Assembly: GCA_947359465.1 (NCBI GenBank)
Contig: OX375877.1
Coordinates: 23,571,235-23,635,234 of the forward strand
From: Metellina segmentata
Lineage: Eukaryota > Arthropoda > Arachnida > Araneae > Tetragnathidae
Direction: 5' to 3'
DNA: 64,000 nucleotides
Shown here: one piece after another, positions 43,210 to 55,199 of the stretch
Numbering within the stretch: the first letter of the stretch is position 1
How the letters are laid out: every line of letters begins with the position of its first letter
Program-made: the position numbers and the translations under genes
The notes under the pieces: generated by a model
Told to the model about the DNA's origin: nothing
Seen by the model: only the letters and a program-made list of their open reading frames with translations
Databases searched by the model: none

Positions 43210-43790
43210 CTTATTCATTAAGTAATGGACATGCATAGACAACGAAACGTTTTACTGATACAAAGAGAGAAATACTGGCAGGTATGGACTGAATTGAACC
43301 TGCGCCAACTACAACTCCCTGTTTTGTCGTCAATAGTTTTGACAACAACCAATGGTGAGAACTCTTCGTGCTGTAGTATTGTTTTCACATACCATCGCAT
43401 GTCAGTATGCGGTCCTTAAATCGTTCAGTTCTGTAATGTGACCATGAGTAGCACTCAGTTCGTGAGACATTCACTTCCTTAGCCTCCATGTTTCTCCAAT
43501 TCGATGGAAATGGGTACAGATGGTTTTATCATCCACACTAAACTGTCTTGCGACTTCCACTCAATAAGGCCCTTTAGCTCTGTCTCGGGAAAGCCTGATG
43601 ACCTGCCTTAACGGGAAGCATCTCAAGATAATCATCTCCAGATGCAAATTTCTGGAACATCTTTCGACCACAACGTACGCTCCCTGCACCGTCTGTAAAT
43701 GCGGAAAAAGTTTTTGTGTGGTTTCTGAAGCCCTGGTGTCTAATATGAATTCTGAAAGTCGAGCGCGAATAATTGAACTCGAAAGATCCA
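43210..43790 (-). pseudogene. Mariner transposase N-terminal half, decayed
   Basis: The minus strand gives RKMFQKFASGDDYLEDASR, then GRSSGFPETELKGLIE, and in a shifted frame VDDKTICTHFHRIGETWRL and MSHELSATH. These correspond to the mariner sequence WFxKFRSGDFSLED, RPSEFDDDRLKALIE, TTVxRHLKxIGK and WVPHELTE, the paired DNA-binding region. Several frameshifts are needed and the catalytic domain is missing. No terminal repeats were recognised. Confidence 0.62.
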
Positions 43791-44406
43791 TAATGAGATC
43801 ACTTTTCAAAACTTTAAATGAATAAGTTTCGTAGGTATCATACACCAATAAATTCTCTCTTAAATCATCAGTGTCAAGCCCAAAGATGTTAAGCCTGACT
43901 TGGTTGTACAAAGTAAGTCATGTGCATCATAATAGTTAACAAAATAATACAATATGTTTAAAATCAAAACCAAATTAAAATCTACGTATTTAAAATTACA
44001 ATGATTTGTATCATGTCTTACTTCTTTTTCTTCCTAAATATTTGTGAGAAAGATTGAAATAATCAACGTAAGATTTTAAGTAGCCATTTTGACCTAACCT
44101 GTTTTACCCCGACTCTGAAGAAATAACTTTGCGTCCAAGCCTAAATAACTGCACTTTGAATTGATGGAAAGAGCCATGTACAGTTTGACCATGAAAAAAC
44201 CTGAAAAATAATAAGATTTATATGCTTGCATATTGATAAACATGTTCAAGTTAATTTACTTCATTTCGACTAAAATATATCATAAATTATATCATTATCT
44301 AGTAAAGAAATAAAGGTTGAGTTATATAATTTACTCTTGCACAATAATAAACCAATACTGTTTTCACTATCCGTACTGTTAATAAACAATCAAGCTTTAA
44401 TACTTT

Positions 44407-44583
44407 TTATAAATAACTAGCTTTTAGTCGCCGGAGAGTTTTAGCTGCTTCAAACGAAGCACATCTCTTCTGTTTCCTCAGGAGTTTCATTGCGTCGTCA
44501 AATAGATTTTTAAGTTTTGCCAGCATTATGTGCTTGTGTTGATGAACTGTTTGCTCTTTAGGTTGTTCGTATCGTGACAGCAT
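44407..44583 (-). CDS. Short candidate coding segment, unknown
   Basis: 58 codons from the ATG at 44583 to TAA at 44407: MLSRYEQPKEQTVHQHKHIM, LAKLKNLFDDAMKLLRKQKR, CASFEAAKTLRRLKASYL. The frame is also open for about 10 codons upstream, to a CAG (AGACAGCAG) that could be a splice acceptor. The second half is a regular amphipathic, basic helix pattern. I do not recognise the family. It could be the last exon of a host gene on the minus strand or a fragment of an element. Confidence 0.28.
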   Translation of the reverse strand: MLSRYEQPKEQTVHQHKHIMLAKLKNLFDDAMKLLRKQKRCASFEAAKTLRRLKASYL

Positions 44584-44682
44584 GTGATGTTTTGGGTTGA
44601 TTTGTCTGTCTGCTGTCTACCTTTCTATGTCACATTCCTAATGGGTATTATGAAAAGAAATTCAATGTCAACATTGGAATAC

Positions 44683-44959
44683 TGTAGATACAGGGGAGTT
44701 AGCGCCACCAGCGCGATAACGCCATCTATCGAAAGTAAGTAGTACTAGATTGAACGTCGGAGGTAATTGTAGAATCCGGACGTGTCTGCTGGGATCTTCG
44801 GAACGTTTAGATTCTGTTGCTTAATTTTTCATGTAAATAGAGTTCTTCCATGTTTAAAATAGTCGTCCTGTGTTAGTCTGTGTTAAAATAAACTTGTGTG
44901 TTTAAAGAAGTTGTTCTCGATTGTATAAAAAAAACCATTACGATTCGGCAATCCTCACA
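44683..44959 (+). mobile_element. Solo LTR with 5-bp target duplication
   Basis: 277 bp beginning TGTAGATACAGGGGAGTTAG and ending CAATCCTCACA, so it has the TG...CA termini of an LTR. AATAC occurs on both sides (44678-44682 and 44960-44964). A polyadenylation signal AATAAA lies at 44887-44892. No internal retrotransposon sequence adjoins it, so the element was probably reduced to one LTR by recombination. Confidence 0.78.
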
Positions 44960-44964
44960 AATAC

Positions 44965-45845
44965 TACGAGGACAATGAATTGCTCATGTGGAACAATTAG
45001 AGCCAGGTTGTATCGGGAACTTTTATAGTTAAATAGAAAATAAAAGTTAAGAAAAAATAAAGAGAAATGCTATAAATTTCCGAAACTTTCGAATAAATAA
45101 TGCGAGAATGTAAGTCCAGTAAAACACTAACGACTTCTACAATTAGCTTCACAGAAAAATTATCTCAGTGACGAACTAAACCAATAGTTATGGTAATCAG
45201 TCATGATAATAAAATGTGAACATTCATTCAAAATCTATAACTGTGATTTTTTCAAAAAAAGTAAATATAAATAAAACGGAAGAAACTCATGAAAACAATG
45301 AATAGAAAATATGACCTACTCCGCATAATAAACTATGAAGAAAAACTACTTATTTATGCATATGAAATTACTATTAAAATATTTTTTTTTGGCGGAAGAA
45401 TTTTATATCACACAAATCCACCAGCATGTTTATCAGTGGTATTCTAGCAACTCACGCTAACGTTATTTTTTGCAAATAAATCTTCTTGAATGCCTCTGTA
45501 TAGGCGTCCTTTACTCTTTCATTTCTCTTATAACCTATATTATTCTTCGGTTCCTGAAGGGAAAAAATCCTCAACGGGAAACTTAATCACATTTTTTCCA
45601 TCCTAAATAGGGCTAGGAATTTTTATTTCTATTGCCATCTCCCTTAATCGAAAAATCAGTTTCCAAAATGACATCCTTTTTTTTGCAAAAGTATTAAGAA
45701 AAGGTGAAAGTTTCGCAGCTGTTGCGTTATGGACTCTGACGTGTATTTAATTAATTTATTTCTTCTTCCATATTTTTTTTCCTTTTTGTTACTAATGTCG
45801 TGTCTTGGGCCCTTAATGATTATGCTACACATAAAATCTCTACTT
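44965..45845. other. No recognisable feature
   Basis: AT-rich sequence, no open frame of note and no repeats recognised. Confidence 0.35.
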
Positions 45846-45849
45846 TCGT

Positions 45850-46965
45850 CGTTTGGAAGTGGTAATAGATTGTACCAAAAATGAGCATCAAGTAATGCGA
45901 TTAAAACGATGTGATCAAAAGTAAATTTACGAAGGCAAAGAAAGTTGGGTTAAGGAACCGATGGCTTACAAAATCTATTGGAATTATTAGAACCATACAT
46001 TAATCAAAGCTGCTTCATCTTCTGTATCAGATTTGAAGTATATAAATGTTTTACTACATCTTAGGCCTAATAACTGTGTTACGCTATTTGAGAAAGGTAA
46101 TAGATTGCATAAAATTGACAAAAAAAAGTTGGGTTTAGATGGCAGACAAAACTGATGGCTTACAAAATCTATTAGAATCATTAGAATTATACATTCATGA
46201 ATGCTACTTCATCTTATGTATCATATCTGAAGTATATAAATGTTTTATACTCCATCTTAGGCTTAATAACTGTGTTAAGTTATTAGAAGGAAGTAACAGA
46301 TTGCATAAAAATGAGTATAAAGTAAAGCAATGTTCGAACGATGTGATCTGAGAAGTAAGCGCTGAGGTAAAAGAATGCTCTTTCGCCTTCGGGTGTAATG
46401 TGAAACTACACGAAAACTATCTTATTCCAGAACGAATGCTTTAGCGTTCTCCATCAGGTTAAAATTCCTGTATAAATTTCACAAACCAAAATTTTATTTT
46501 TTAAATATTCTCAAACCAGCCTTCTTGCCTGCCTCGACCGAGAGGAGGACTTTTTAAATAAAGAAGCCAGTTCTGAAGTAATAGGTAAAAAACAATTTCA
46601 TCCATAAAACAGGTGGAAGTGCGTCTGGGTATACACCATAATTTTGGACTACCATAAACTTAATGGCTAGGTGTTAATCTATTTGGAGGTGGTAATCGAT
46701 TGTACAAAAAAGAAATGTCAAGTAATATGATTGAAAAATGTGATCTGAACAGTAAACACGATGGCAAAAGAATGCTCCATAAGGATCGTGTATATGGAAA
46801 CTATTAGATCAGATATGGCTACTCTATTTCACCTGATGGAAGATACTTATAAGTCTATAGAGAGAGTTGCTTTATACAAAAACAGTTGGCTGATGGGTTT
46901 CTGCAACCCCAGAACTACTGAAAAATTATCTGCTCATAAACCGACAGCATCATCATTTTAGTAAA
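45850..46965 (+). repeat. Segment present in three related, diverged units
   Basis: 45950-46105 and 46150-46300 are parallel (GGCTTACAAAATCTATT, GAAGTATATAAATGTTTTA, AATAACTGTGTTA). The phrases around 45855, 46275 and 46680 (GGTAATAGATTGTACAAAAA, AACGATGTGATC) recur a third time. The second unit has a 70-codon frame from an ATG at 46139 (MADKTDGLQNLLESLEL), and the third has a 66-codon frame at 46761. Frames are not conserved between units, so these may be decayed copies of one gene or element. Confidence 0.5.
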
Positions 46966-47533
46966 TTTGCTAAGAGCTTTCCAGACATATCTCGAATGAA
47001 GATTCGATTCATGGGTTAAATGAAGATTTGATTCACCTTAAGGTACAGCGTAGTAGTTGCAGTTTCTAGATTCCCTCCCTTTATTTAGATGATTAACGAC
47101 TAGAAAAATAAACATAACCCACACCGAAAGGAAATGAGTTTCCCTTAGTTCTGGTGAAATTCCCCTTAATTTAAGACCAAAATGGATAGAGAGGTAGGAG
47201 GGGGGGGGTGCGGCTGAAAGGAAAACAGACATGAAAACGATCGTCTTTTAAGAAATCGGTGCTCCCATCGAACTACATGTAAATTTTAATGTCCTTAGTT
47301 TTAATAGTACACATAAATATAACGGTCTCTTAATATTCCAGAACGAATGCTCTCACGATAAAAATTTGTGCATGAACTTCAAACCTAAAATCTAGTTCTG
47401 TAATATTCTCAAACCACTTATTTTCTTGCCCAACGCTGGAGAATGACTATTAAACTAAGAAATCGATTCTGAAGTTAGAGGGAAAGGAATTTCAAACATA
47501 TCCAGTGAATATATCCTCCATGGTACATTGCAT

Positions 47534-48314
<781 letters not shown>

Positions 48315-48469
48315 TGCTTACCATGCTATGTCTGCAGCTTTATCGCGCTTGCATGGGTAGTTTCGAGTTTCGGTTTCTGGTTATTGTACCCCGGCTGTTT
48401 GGATTTTTTTTGGTATATTTTTTGTTATTTTGTGTGTGTTATGTAACTGTTATTTTGTATATGTAGAAC

Positions 48470-48472
<3 letters not shown>

Positions 48473-48548
<76 letters not shown>
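48473..48548. repeat. (TA)n microsatellite
   Basis: About 37 TA units, 160 bp to the right of the palindrome. The intervening sequence (48315-48472) is T/G-rich and otherwise featureless. Confidence 0.95.
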
Positions 48549-48551
<3 letters not shown>

Positions 48552-48559
48552 CAAAATAT

Positions 48560-50145
48560 TTATTGTGTCTGTCTGTATGTTCTCTATAGAAATATACACC
48601 GTTTGACCATTCCACACCAAATACGCTTGTACTTTAGAATCCTGCGGGACGCGTAGGTTACGTATTAACCGACAATCTATTTGTTTTAGAAGTGCAGATG
48701 GGCTAAAATAATTCGAAATCGACGGTAGGAATAACATTGTGAGCATGAAGCGATTGTGGTACACAGCTCACTTTGCTTTACAAGTATTAATCAATAATCA
48801 AATTTTTCCATACAATTGTTTTACCAATATTGCTTGGAAAACATTTTTTTTCAAAAGAAATTTTACTGTTTTGTTTGAACTGACTCTTTTAATTTCTTTC
48901 ATAATTTAAATAATTAATTAATGAAAAAATATGTTTTAAGTATTTAATTTTTCATATATTACATTTTGTAATGGAACGTGAAAAGCCCAAACGAAAAACA
49001 TATCGATCATAACATAATTTTGCTACTAGATATCTGGCAACGCCAGTATTAATGTTTAATTTTTTACTTTGATTTAGAATTCTGTGTCTATGTATATGAG
49101 TTAACAATGAGATAATGCGGTTCTATTTAAGGATTTCAAGTATTATAAATATGTGTTCTTTTGTAATTAAACCATTATTGCCTTTGTTAATATTGTTCAA
49201 AAGTGTTTTGTAGAACTGTTTTATTTCATAATACATTCAGGAAGTTGAAAATAGATTTTTTTGCAGAATACAGCTAAATAATATTTTTTGAAGGATTGAA
49301 ATTTTGTTTCTGTTTGCATTTATGCGTTTCGGTATATTATTACCTATTGCAGATATATTATTAAGGAGTCAAATTTAATTGATTTAATTATTTACATGCA
49401 AAATATCTGACATGGGGAATTTCTTGGCGTTATATGTATACTATTTCGACCAAGTTTCTTCATATCTTTGGTTAAATTGGTAATGGTTTGTAGATTGCTG
49501 TTTCATAAAATGAATGAAATATACAAATTAGAACGTTTTTAAATAAGGTGCGTATTTTATCATTTTAAAATGACCTGTAAAATAAAAAAAATCACTTTAA
49601 ATCAGATGTGTTACGTTAAATTATAGAGAGTTGTCATAGATTGTAGTTAAAATGTACTTCTAAATTTTGATATAGCTTTTCATCTGAAAACGATTAAAAT
49701 CAATTAAATTTACTTTTATTTTTCATGTATCATAGGAGTTATTTAAAGCTGTACTCCATAGTCAAGTAACAACATTCATCATTCTAAATATGTACGTAAT
49801 TTTGATTTACTACAAAACGAACAAATGACAACAAATTGAAATGGACAATTTAAAATCTACCTATCTATGGGATTCATTAATTGTATTGCTGTTTAGCTTA
49901 AATATGCTTGACTGAGCTATGGAGCTGTATAACATTGCAAAAGGTCCTTTGAATTAAGTAATGTTCTTTAGCAGTCTGATTCAGCTGCACAGATTTTTCA
50001 GTAGCAGAAATTCCTAGGTAATCTAAATATATAATGCACTGAGTCTGGAAAACGGATTACACACTAAACAAAATGTGAACTAATGCCGAAATTACTTTAG
50101 AATTTTAGAATAACGTATGTCTTTGAATAAATGAAACGGACCCAA
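48560..50145. other. No recognisable feature
   Basis: AT-rich sequence without open frames or repeats that I can support. Confidence 0.35.
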
Positions 50146-50149
50146 TTTA

Positions 50150-50520
50150 ACCTTTAGACATCGACGGTACAGCAGTTGAACTTTGATCTCGCCAAGAATG
50201 AATTTAGACTGCGGCCAGTACAGCAGTTATACCTTGAAAGTTATAAAAATCACGTCAAAAAGGAATTTAGACTACGGCCGGAACAGCAGGTATACCTTGA
50301 AAGTTACAAGAATCGCGCCAAGAAAGAATTTAGACTACGGCCCGAACATCAGTTGTTCCTTGAAAATTGTAAGAATCACGCCAAGAAAGAATATAGGCTA
50401 AGGCCGGTACAGCAGTGGTACCTTGAAAGTTATAAGAATCGTGCCAAGAAATAATAGAGACTACGGCTGGTACAGCTATTTTACTTTGAAAGTTATAAGA
50501 ATCGCGCCTAGAAAGAATAG
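50150..50520 (+). repeat. 63-bp tandem repeat, about six units, partly open in frame
   Basis: Unit starts at 50201, 50264, 50327 and 50390 give an exact 63-bp period. Each contains GAATTTAGACTACGGCC, TACAGCAG and CCTTGAAAGTTATAAGAAT. In the frame from 50176 four units encode 21-residue repeats (EFRLRPxQQxYLESYKN) with conservative changes (Tyr/Phe, Val/Glu, Arg/His). The first unit has a one-base deletion, and the last two carry stops (AAATAATAG). There is no ATG in the frame (its first codon is TTG). It may be a fragment of a repeat-containing exon or a satellite that happens to be open. Confidence 0.8.
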
Positions 50521-50556
50521 AACCAGTTATATCTAAACCGTAGTCAAAAGGGTAAA

Positions 50557-50805
50557 TCTGTGCTCAGATGGTAAAATGTTATAAGTCACTTTTCACAAAA
50601 AATTGAGTTAGTCCCATTCTGGAGTCTGGTTTGTTAATGTTAAGAAGGTGGTAAAATGTCGTCTTTTTCTTTCAGTTTATGTGAAAAGAAAGGTGGAAAA
50701 AAGTGTAATAAATCAAAAACCACAGAACCACATGTTGAATCTTAAACTTGCTGTCACGAAAAATTAAAAAAAGTGACTTATAACATTTTGCCATCTGAGC
50801 ACAGA
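50557..50805. mobile_element. Small MITE with about 40-bp inverted ends
   Basis: The left end TCTGTGCTCAGATGGTAAAA and the right end, reverse-complemented TCTGTGCTCAGATGGCAAAA, continue as inverted copies through TGTTATAAGTCACTTTT. 249 bp, non-coding. The small duplication flanking it is not certain. Confidence 0.72.
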
Positions 50806-50819
50806 AATGCTCGTTTAGA

Positions 50820-51020
50820 AACTTATTGTGACAACTTAACTGAATGTGTGCACTTTTTGCCATGCACTATATTAAAAGTAAGAATTAACTCTGTGTGAAT
50901 ACTCAAAACGCGTTGCTTCGTATTTATTAATATTTCATATCAAGATTTGAAACGTGCATGTTTATGCTCATATTCATTATAAATATGTGTAAATTAGGTG
51001 TAAAATTTGAGTAATAACGT
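50820..51020. repeat. Dispersed repeat, unclassified (copy 3 of 3)
   Basis: Carries GTGCACTTTTTGCCATGCAC, AGTAAGAATTAACTC, TATTCATTATAAATATG and TTAGGTGTAAAATTTGAGT, in the same order as at 2190-2420. Confidence 0.5.
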
Positions 51021-51694
51021 TACCATCAATCGATATAAGTAATTTAAAAATTTTAATTCTGACGTTATTCTTTTGCCAGATGTTTGTTTTTGCTCCTTTA
51101 GTCCTGAAATCATTAACGATACAGCATCTGGAAGAAAAATGCTAAATTTCTGTGTTCTGTCTAATTGGATGCTCTTCCATTTGCAGTTGAAAACAAGAAC
51201 AAATGGGTCTCATATGCTCATTCCATTACCCGAATGCTTCTAACAAATTAGCCGGTTTTTTTATGGATTAAATGGGAAGAATATAACATTCTCTTTGAAC
51301 GACGTTTAAGACAATTTTCAAAACTACTTAACTGTTTTTAGTTTATTTAATCACCTGTTTTTATTATTCAATCCTGGATTCATTAAATGAATTGCATTTC
51401 TCTTTTTCGTTCTCTTTAAGTATGAGTACTTCAAAACAATGCACGCTGAACACATACATTTTTTTTCATCCATATCTTTTACGGTTAAAGAATTACATTT
51501 AGACATTCATTCTATTCATAATAAGTTTTAATCGAAGAGTATAATAAAGGCCAGATTTTTTAAATACAGACTTTTAATGATTTTAGAAGAACGGCATATT
51601 TGTAAACAAGTTGCTATGTGTCCTGGTGACGGGGAACTACAGAAATAACACTAGTCGAACTTGATATCGCAAGATTTATTAATATCGTTGCGAT

Positions 51695-53440
51695 TCTAGG
51701 CCGCAAAGGATCTGCGCCCATCTGCCAATATTGGCTAAACGTAGGGCGGACGTACTAAATCTGACCGGGATGATCGTCTGGTAGCACAAGACTAGGTCCA
51801 CTGAAAAATATAGGCCGCAATGTGTACTGGTTATTACACCCAATTTTTGATCTGGTTACCAATATCCAGTTTTGACTACAGGTTCGATCGGAATAAGTGG
51901 AGTTCTCAATCGGTATCGGATAGAAATACGGACATACCTTTATATATGGTGACCGCCAGATTGAAGTAAGGCATCGGGATATGCAGGCTCCTTCTTTTGG
52001 AATCTGGTGGTTCTTTCCTTCTGGAATCTAGAGATTTCTATTATTGGTGAACGACACAGTAAAGGCAGCATTATTCTGTTTGGTAACTTCGTTTATTTTT
52101 CATTCATTCAATTCGTCGATGGTACATCTTTTAATTGTAGATTTACTATATTTATGGAAATAGCTGGCCACAACCGAAAAAGCTTCCGTCTGCTATTTTT
52201 TTGTAGTATTGGCGTTTTTCTATCGTTCTCCCCGTCTGACCTTCCCCCAATATTCAGGGTGCTAAGCCCCGACCTTGTCAGGGGGTCAATCCTTCTATTG
52301 GCCGAGTGACATTGCGCCACTTCAGATATCAACCCCATTGGGTGAAGGGTGAAAACACCCCCGTTCCATTTTCTCGGAATCCAGGAGTGATGAACTTGGT
52401 TTCTTCTCAAGTTCAGGGATTTGTTAGGGGACTGGACATTGAAACAAATAGCTTGCAGGTTGGTTTCCTTACTTTTAGCGCAAAACAATATTTTATGTGA
52501 TTGTCATGTCACACAAAGGATCTGCCCCATCTGACAATATTGGCTACACGTAAGGCGGACTTACTAAATCAGACCGGGATGATCATCTCGTAGCACAGGA
52601 TTTTGTCTAACCGAAATACATAGGCCGTAAAGGATCTGCGCCCATCTGCCAAAATTTGCTATACGTTGGCCGGACGTACTAAATCAAACCGGGATGGTCT
52701 TCTGGTAGCACAGGATTGTGTCTACCGAAAAATACAGATATCAAACGATCTGCCCCTATCTGCCAGTATTGGCTACACGTAAGGCGGACGTACTAAATCT
52801 GACCGGGATGGTCGTCTGGTTGCACAGGACTGTCTACCGAAAAATATAGGCCGCAAAGGAAGTGCGCCTATCTGCCAATATTGGCTACACGTAGGGCTGA
52901 CGTACTAAATATGACCGGGATGATCATCTGATAGCACTGGATTGTGTCTAACCGAAAAACATAGGCCGTAAAGGATCTACATCCATCTGCCAAAATTGGC
53001 TATACGTTGGCCAGACATACTAAATCAAACCAGGATGGTCTTCTGGTAGCACAGGACTGTCTACTGAAAAATATAGGCCGCAAAGGAAGTGCGCATATCT
53101 GCCTACACGTAGGGCTGACGTACTAAATATGACCGGGATGATCATCTGATAGCACTGGATTGTGTCTAACCGAAAAACATAGGCCGTAAAGGATCTACAT
53201 CCATCTGCCAAAATTGGCTATACGTTGGCCAGACATACTAAATCAAACCAGGATGGTCTTCTGGTAGCACAGGACTGTCTACCGAAAAATATAGGCCGCA
53301 AAGGATATGCGCCCATCTGCCAAAATTGGCTACACATAAGGCGGACGTACTAAATCAGACAGGAATGATCGTCTGGTAGCACATGACTGAGTCTAACCAA
53401 AAATATAGGCCGCAAAGGATCAGTGCCTATCTGCCGTTAA
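51695..53440 (+). repeat. Satellite of about 113 bp, one detached unit plus eight in tandem
   Basis: Unit landmarks are AGGCCGCAAAGGATCTGCGC, CCATCTGCCAATATTGGCTA, GCGGACGTACTAAAT, GACCGGGATGATCGTCTGG and TAGCACAGGA. Units begin near 52518, 52635, 52747, 52860, 52975, 53089, 53192, 53305 and 53418. The first unit (51695-51810) is separated from the others by about 670 bp of unrelated sequence. 52840-53066 and 53067-53283 form a pair of nearly identical dimers. Open frames inside are by-products of the repeat. Confidence 0.82.
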
Positions 53441-53449
53441 CGTCGAAGT

Positions 53450-53985
53450 CTGTCTCCGCTTGAGGCTTCCGGGCTTGCGCTTCCAAATAGGTCGGATCAG
53501 TTCCAACACAGTCGAAGTTTTAAGTGGCAAGTCTCCTATCTTTGGTGTTAGATTTGTCTTTTCGGCTCATCTTCGTGTGAATGCATGGCAAATCTATGTT
53601 TTACTGCCTTGTCCGACAACACTCTGGCACCTTCTCCGTTTAATGTAATCAAGGGCGGGTTGAGCCTAGGCAGGAGGCATGTCCGCACTCAGATTTACAA
53701 TAGGACGTGTTGATGGAAGACTGTCTCAACCGTTCTGAATGGCCATTCCCATCTACTTCGGCGTCCAAGCTCCACGAAGGGAATGTGGGTGGTCGAATTT
53801 CACAATCCCTCGCACTAATGTTTTTCTCCAATATCCGGCAAATTGAGCAATTCACAATGACACTTTAAGGGTGGATTTAGGAAGGCACTGTAAAGGATAT
53901 GTTCACGATATTCCTCATATACAAACCACACATTATAGGAACACCTCGTTTATAGAGTTCACATTTATTCAGACGTAAAAGTCCC
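53450..53985. other. No recognisable feature
   Basis: Somewhat higher GC than the surroundings, with short open frames on both strands and no recognisable motif. Confidence 0.35.
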
Positions 53986-53989
53986 CGTG

Positions 53990-54075
53990 ACCTTCCTTGG
54001 ATTCAAACTAGTAACATTTCGACAATGAAAGCAGCATCCTGACTACTAGACCAATTGGTCAGCCTTCCTCATAAT
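53990..54075 (-). repeat. tRNA-like SINE head
   Basis: On the minus strand TTGGTCTAGTAGTCAGGATG is a good polymerase III A box, in the style of tRNA-Glu/Asp, and TAGTTTGAATCCAAGG is a B box. The arms do not pair well enough for a functional tRNA. It is probably the head of another SINE. Confidence 0.55.
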
Positions 54076-54244
54076 CCTCCTGGACGATGTATATTGTTAT
54101 TAAAAGGAAACTGGACAGATCTTGACGCATATCATCATCATGGAAAAAATCTTAGTATTTAAAAAGAATATTTATACGACATCTCGTCTTCAGGAAAATT
54201 GGTCAGATCTGAAAGAAAACAACAAGCCTTGCAAGTGCAACAAT

Positions 54245-54580
54245 GACATTGGTAGGTAGGAAAGTAGGAGTGGAGTTAAAGAGGTGCTGGGAGTAATACC
54301 ACGGGTTGTCCCTGATCAATTCCGAAAGGAAAAATCAGAGGATATCATTTCGGGACGTCCCTGATCAATTCTGAAAGGAAAGATCAGAGGATATCATTTC
54401 GTAGTTATGAACCACAGTCAGATGACAAGGTCAACACTTGAGATGACATCCCACTCTCCAATCTCAAAACCATGCCAACGTGGGAACATTTAAAACCACG
54501 CCAGATGTAACGTCTTTGGTTGGATCGCGTTTCGAACTCGCATCACTCTTATTGCTACTCCACTAACCGGGTTGACCCCC
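54245..54580 (-). repeat. tRNA-derived SINE copy f, full length
   Basis: The minus-strand head is GGTTAGTGGAGTAGCAATA (A box) and GCGAGTTCGAAACGCGATCC (B box). The body reads GATGTAACGTC-like sequence reversed, CATCTGACTGTGGTTCATAA and GATCAGGGA, with a CTACC tail. A phrase of about 47 bp (GAAAGGAAAGATCAGAGGAT) is duplicated inside. The right edge is set by the start of the 203-bp tandem repeat. Confidence 0.68.
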
Positions 54581-54583
54581 GTC

Positions 54584-55190
54584 ATACTTAGAAAGAAAGC
54601 GATATTCTACACAGCATTTGTGTTATTTAAATGTGAGCCTTTTATTTTGTAGTTTTGGCAATGGCATCATAGAACTTACAAGAAGTTTCTTATAAACAAT
54701 CCTACACAATCAGCTATGATGAATGTTTTAGGTAACCTTAATTTATATTTATCTACCTTTTGTTCTGTTTATTGTGTTACTTCCATTTTACTTAGAAGAA
54801 AGCGATATTTTCGGCAACATCTGTGTCATTTAAATGTAAACGTTTTATTTTGTAATTTTGACAATGGCGTCATAGAACTTACTAGAAGCTTCTTATAAAC
54901 AAACCTACACTATCAGCAACGATGACTGTTTTAGGTAACGTTAATTTGTATTTATTTACCTTTCTTTCTGTTAATTGTGTTACCCTCCTTTTACTTAGAA
55001 GGAAAGTGATATTTCCCGCAACATTTCTGTCATTTAAATGCAAACATTTTATTTTGCTTTCTTAACAATGTCATCATAGAACTTACTAGAAGTTTCTGAT
55101 CAACAATACTACAGTATAAAGCAATGTTGAATATTGTATGTAACGTTACTTATTATTTATTTACCTTCTTTTCTGTTTCTTGTGTTATAC
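54584..55190 (+). repeat. Tandem repeat, period about 203 bp, three units
   Basis: ACTTAGAAAGAAAGCGATAT at 54587, its relative at 54791, and again at 54994. Each unit also has TTTTATTTTG, ATCATAGAACTTAC, AGAAGTTTCT and TTTTAGGTAAC. Units are clearly related but diverged. The 60-codon frame at 54716 is not conserved. Confidence 0.78.
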
Positions 55191-55199
55191 CGCGCTGTA

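Noticed and set aside
53990..54075. Functional tRNA gene on the minus strand
   Set aside because: A and B boxes are good but the acceptor and anticodon stems do not pair. It fits a SINE head.
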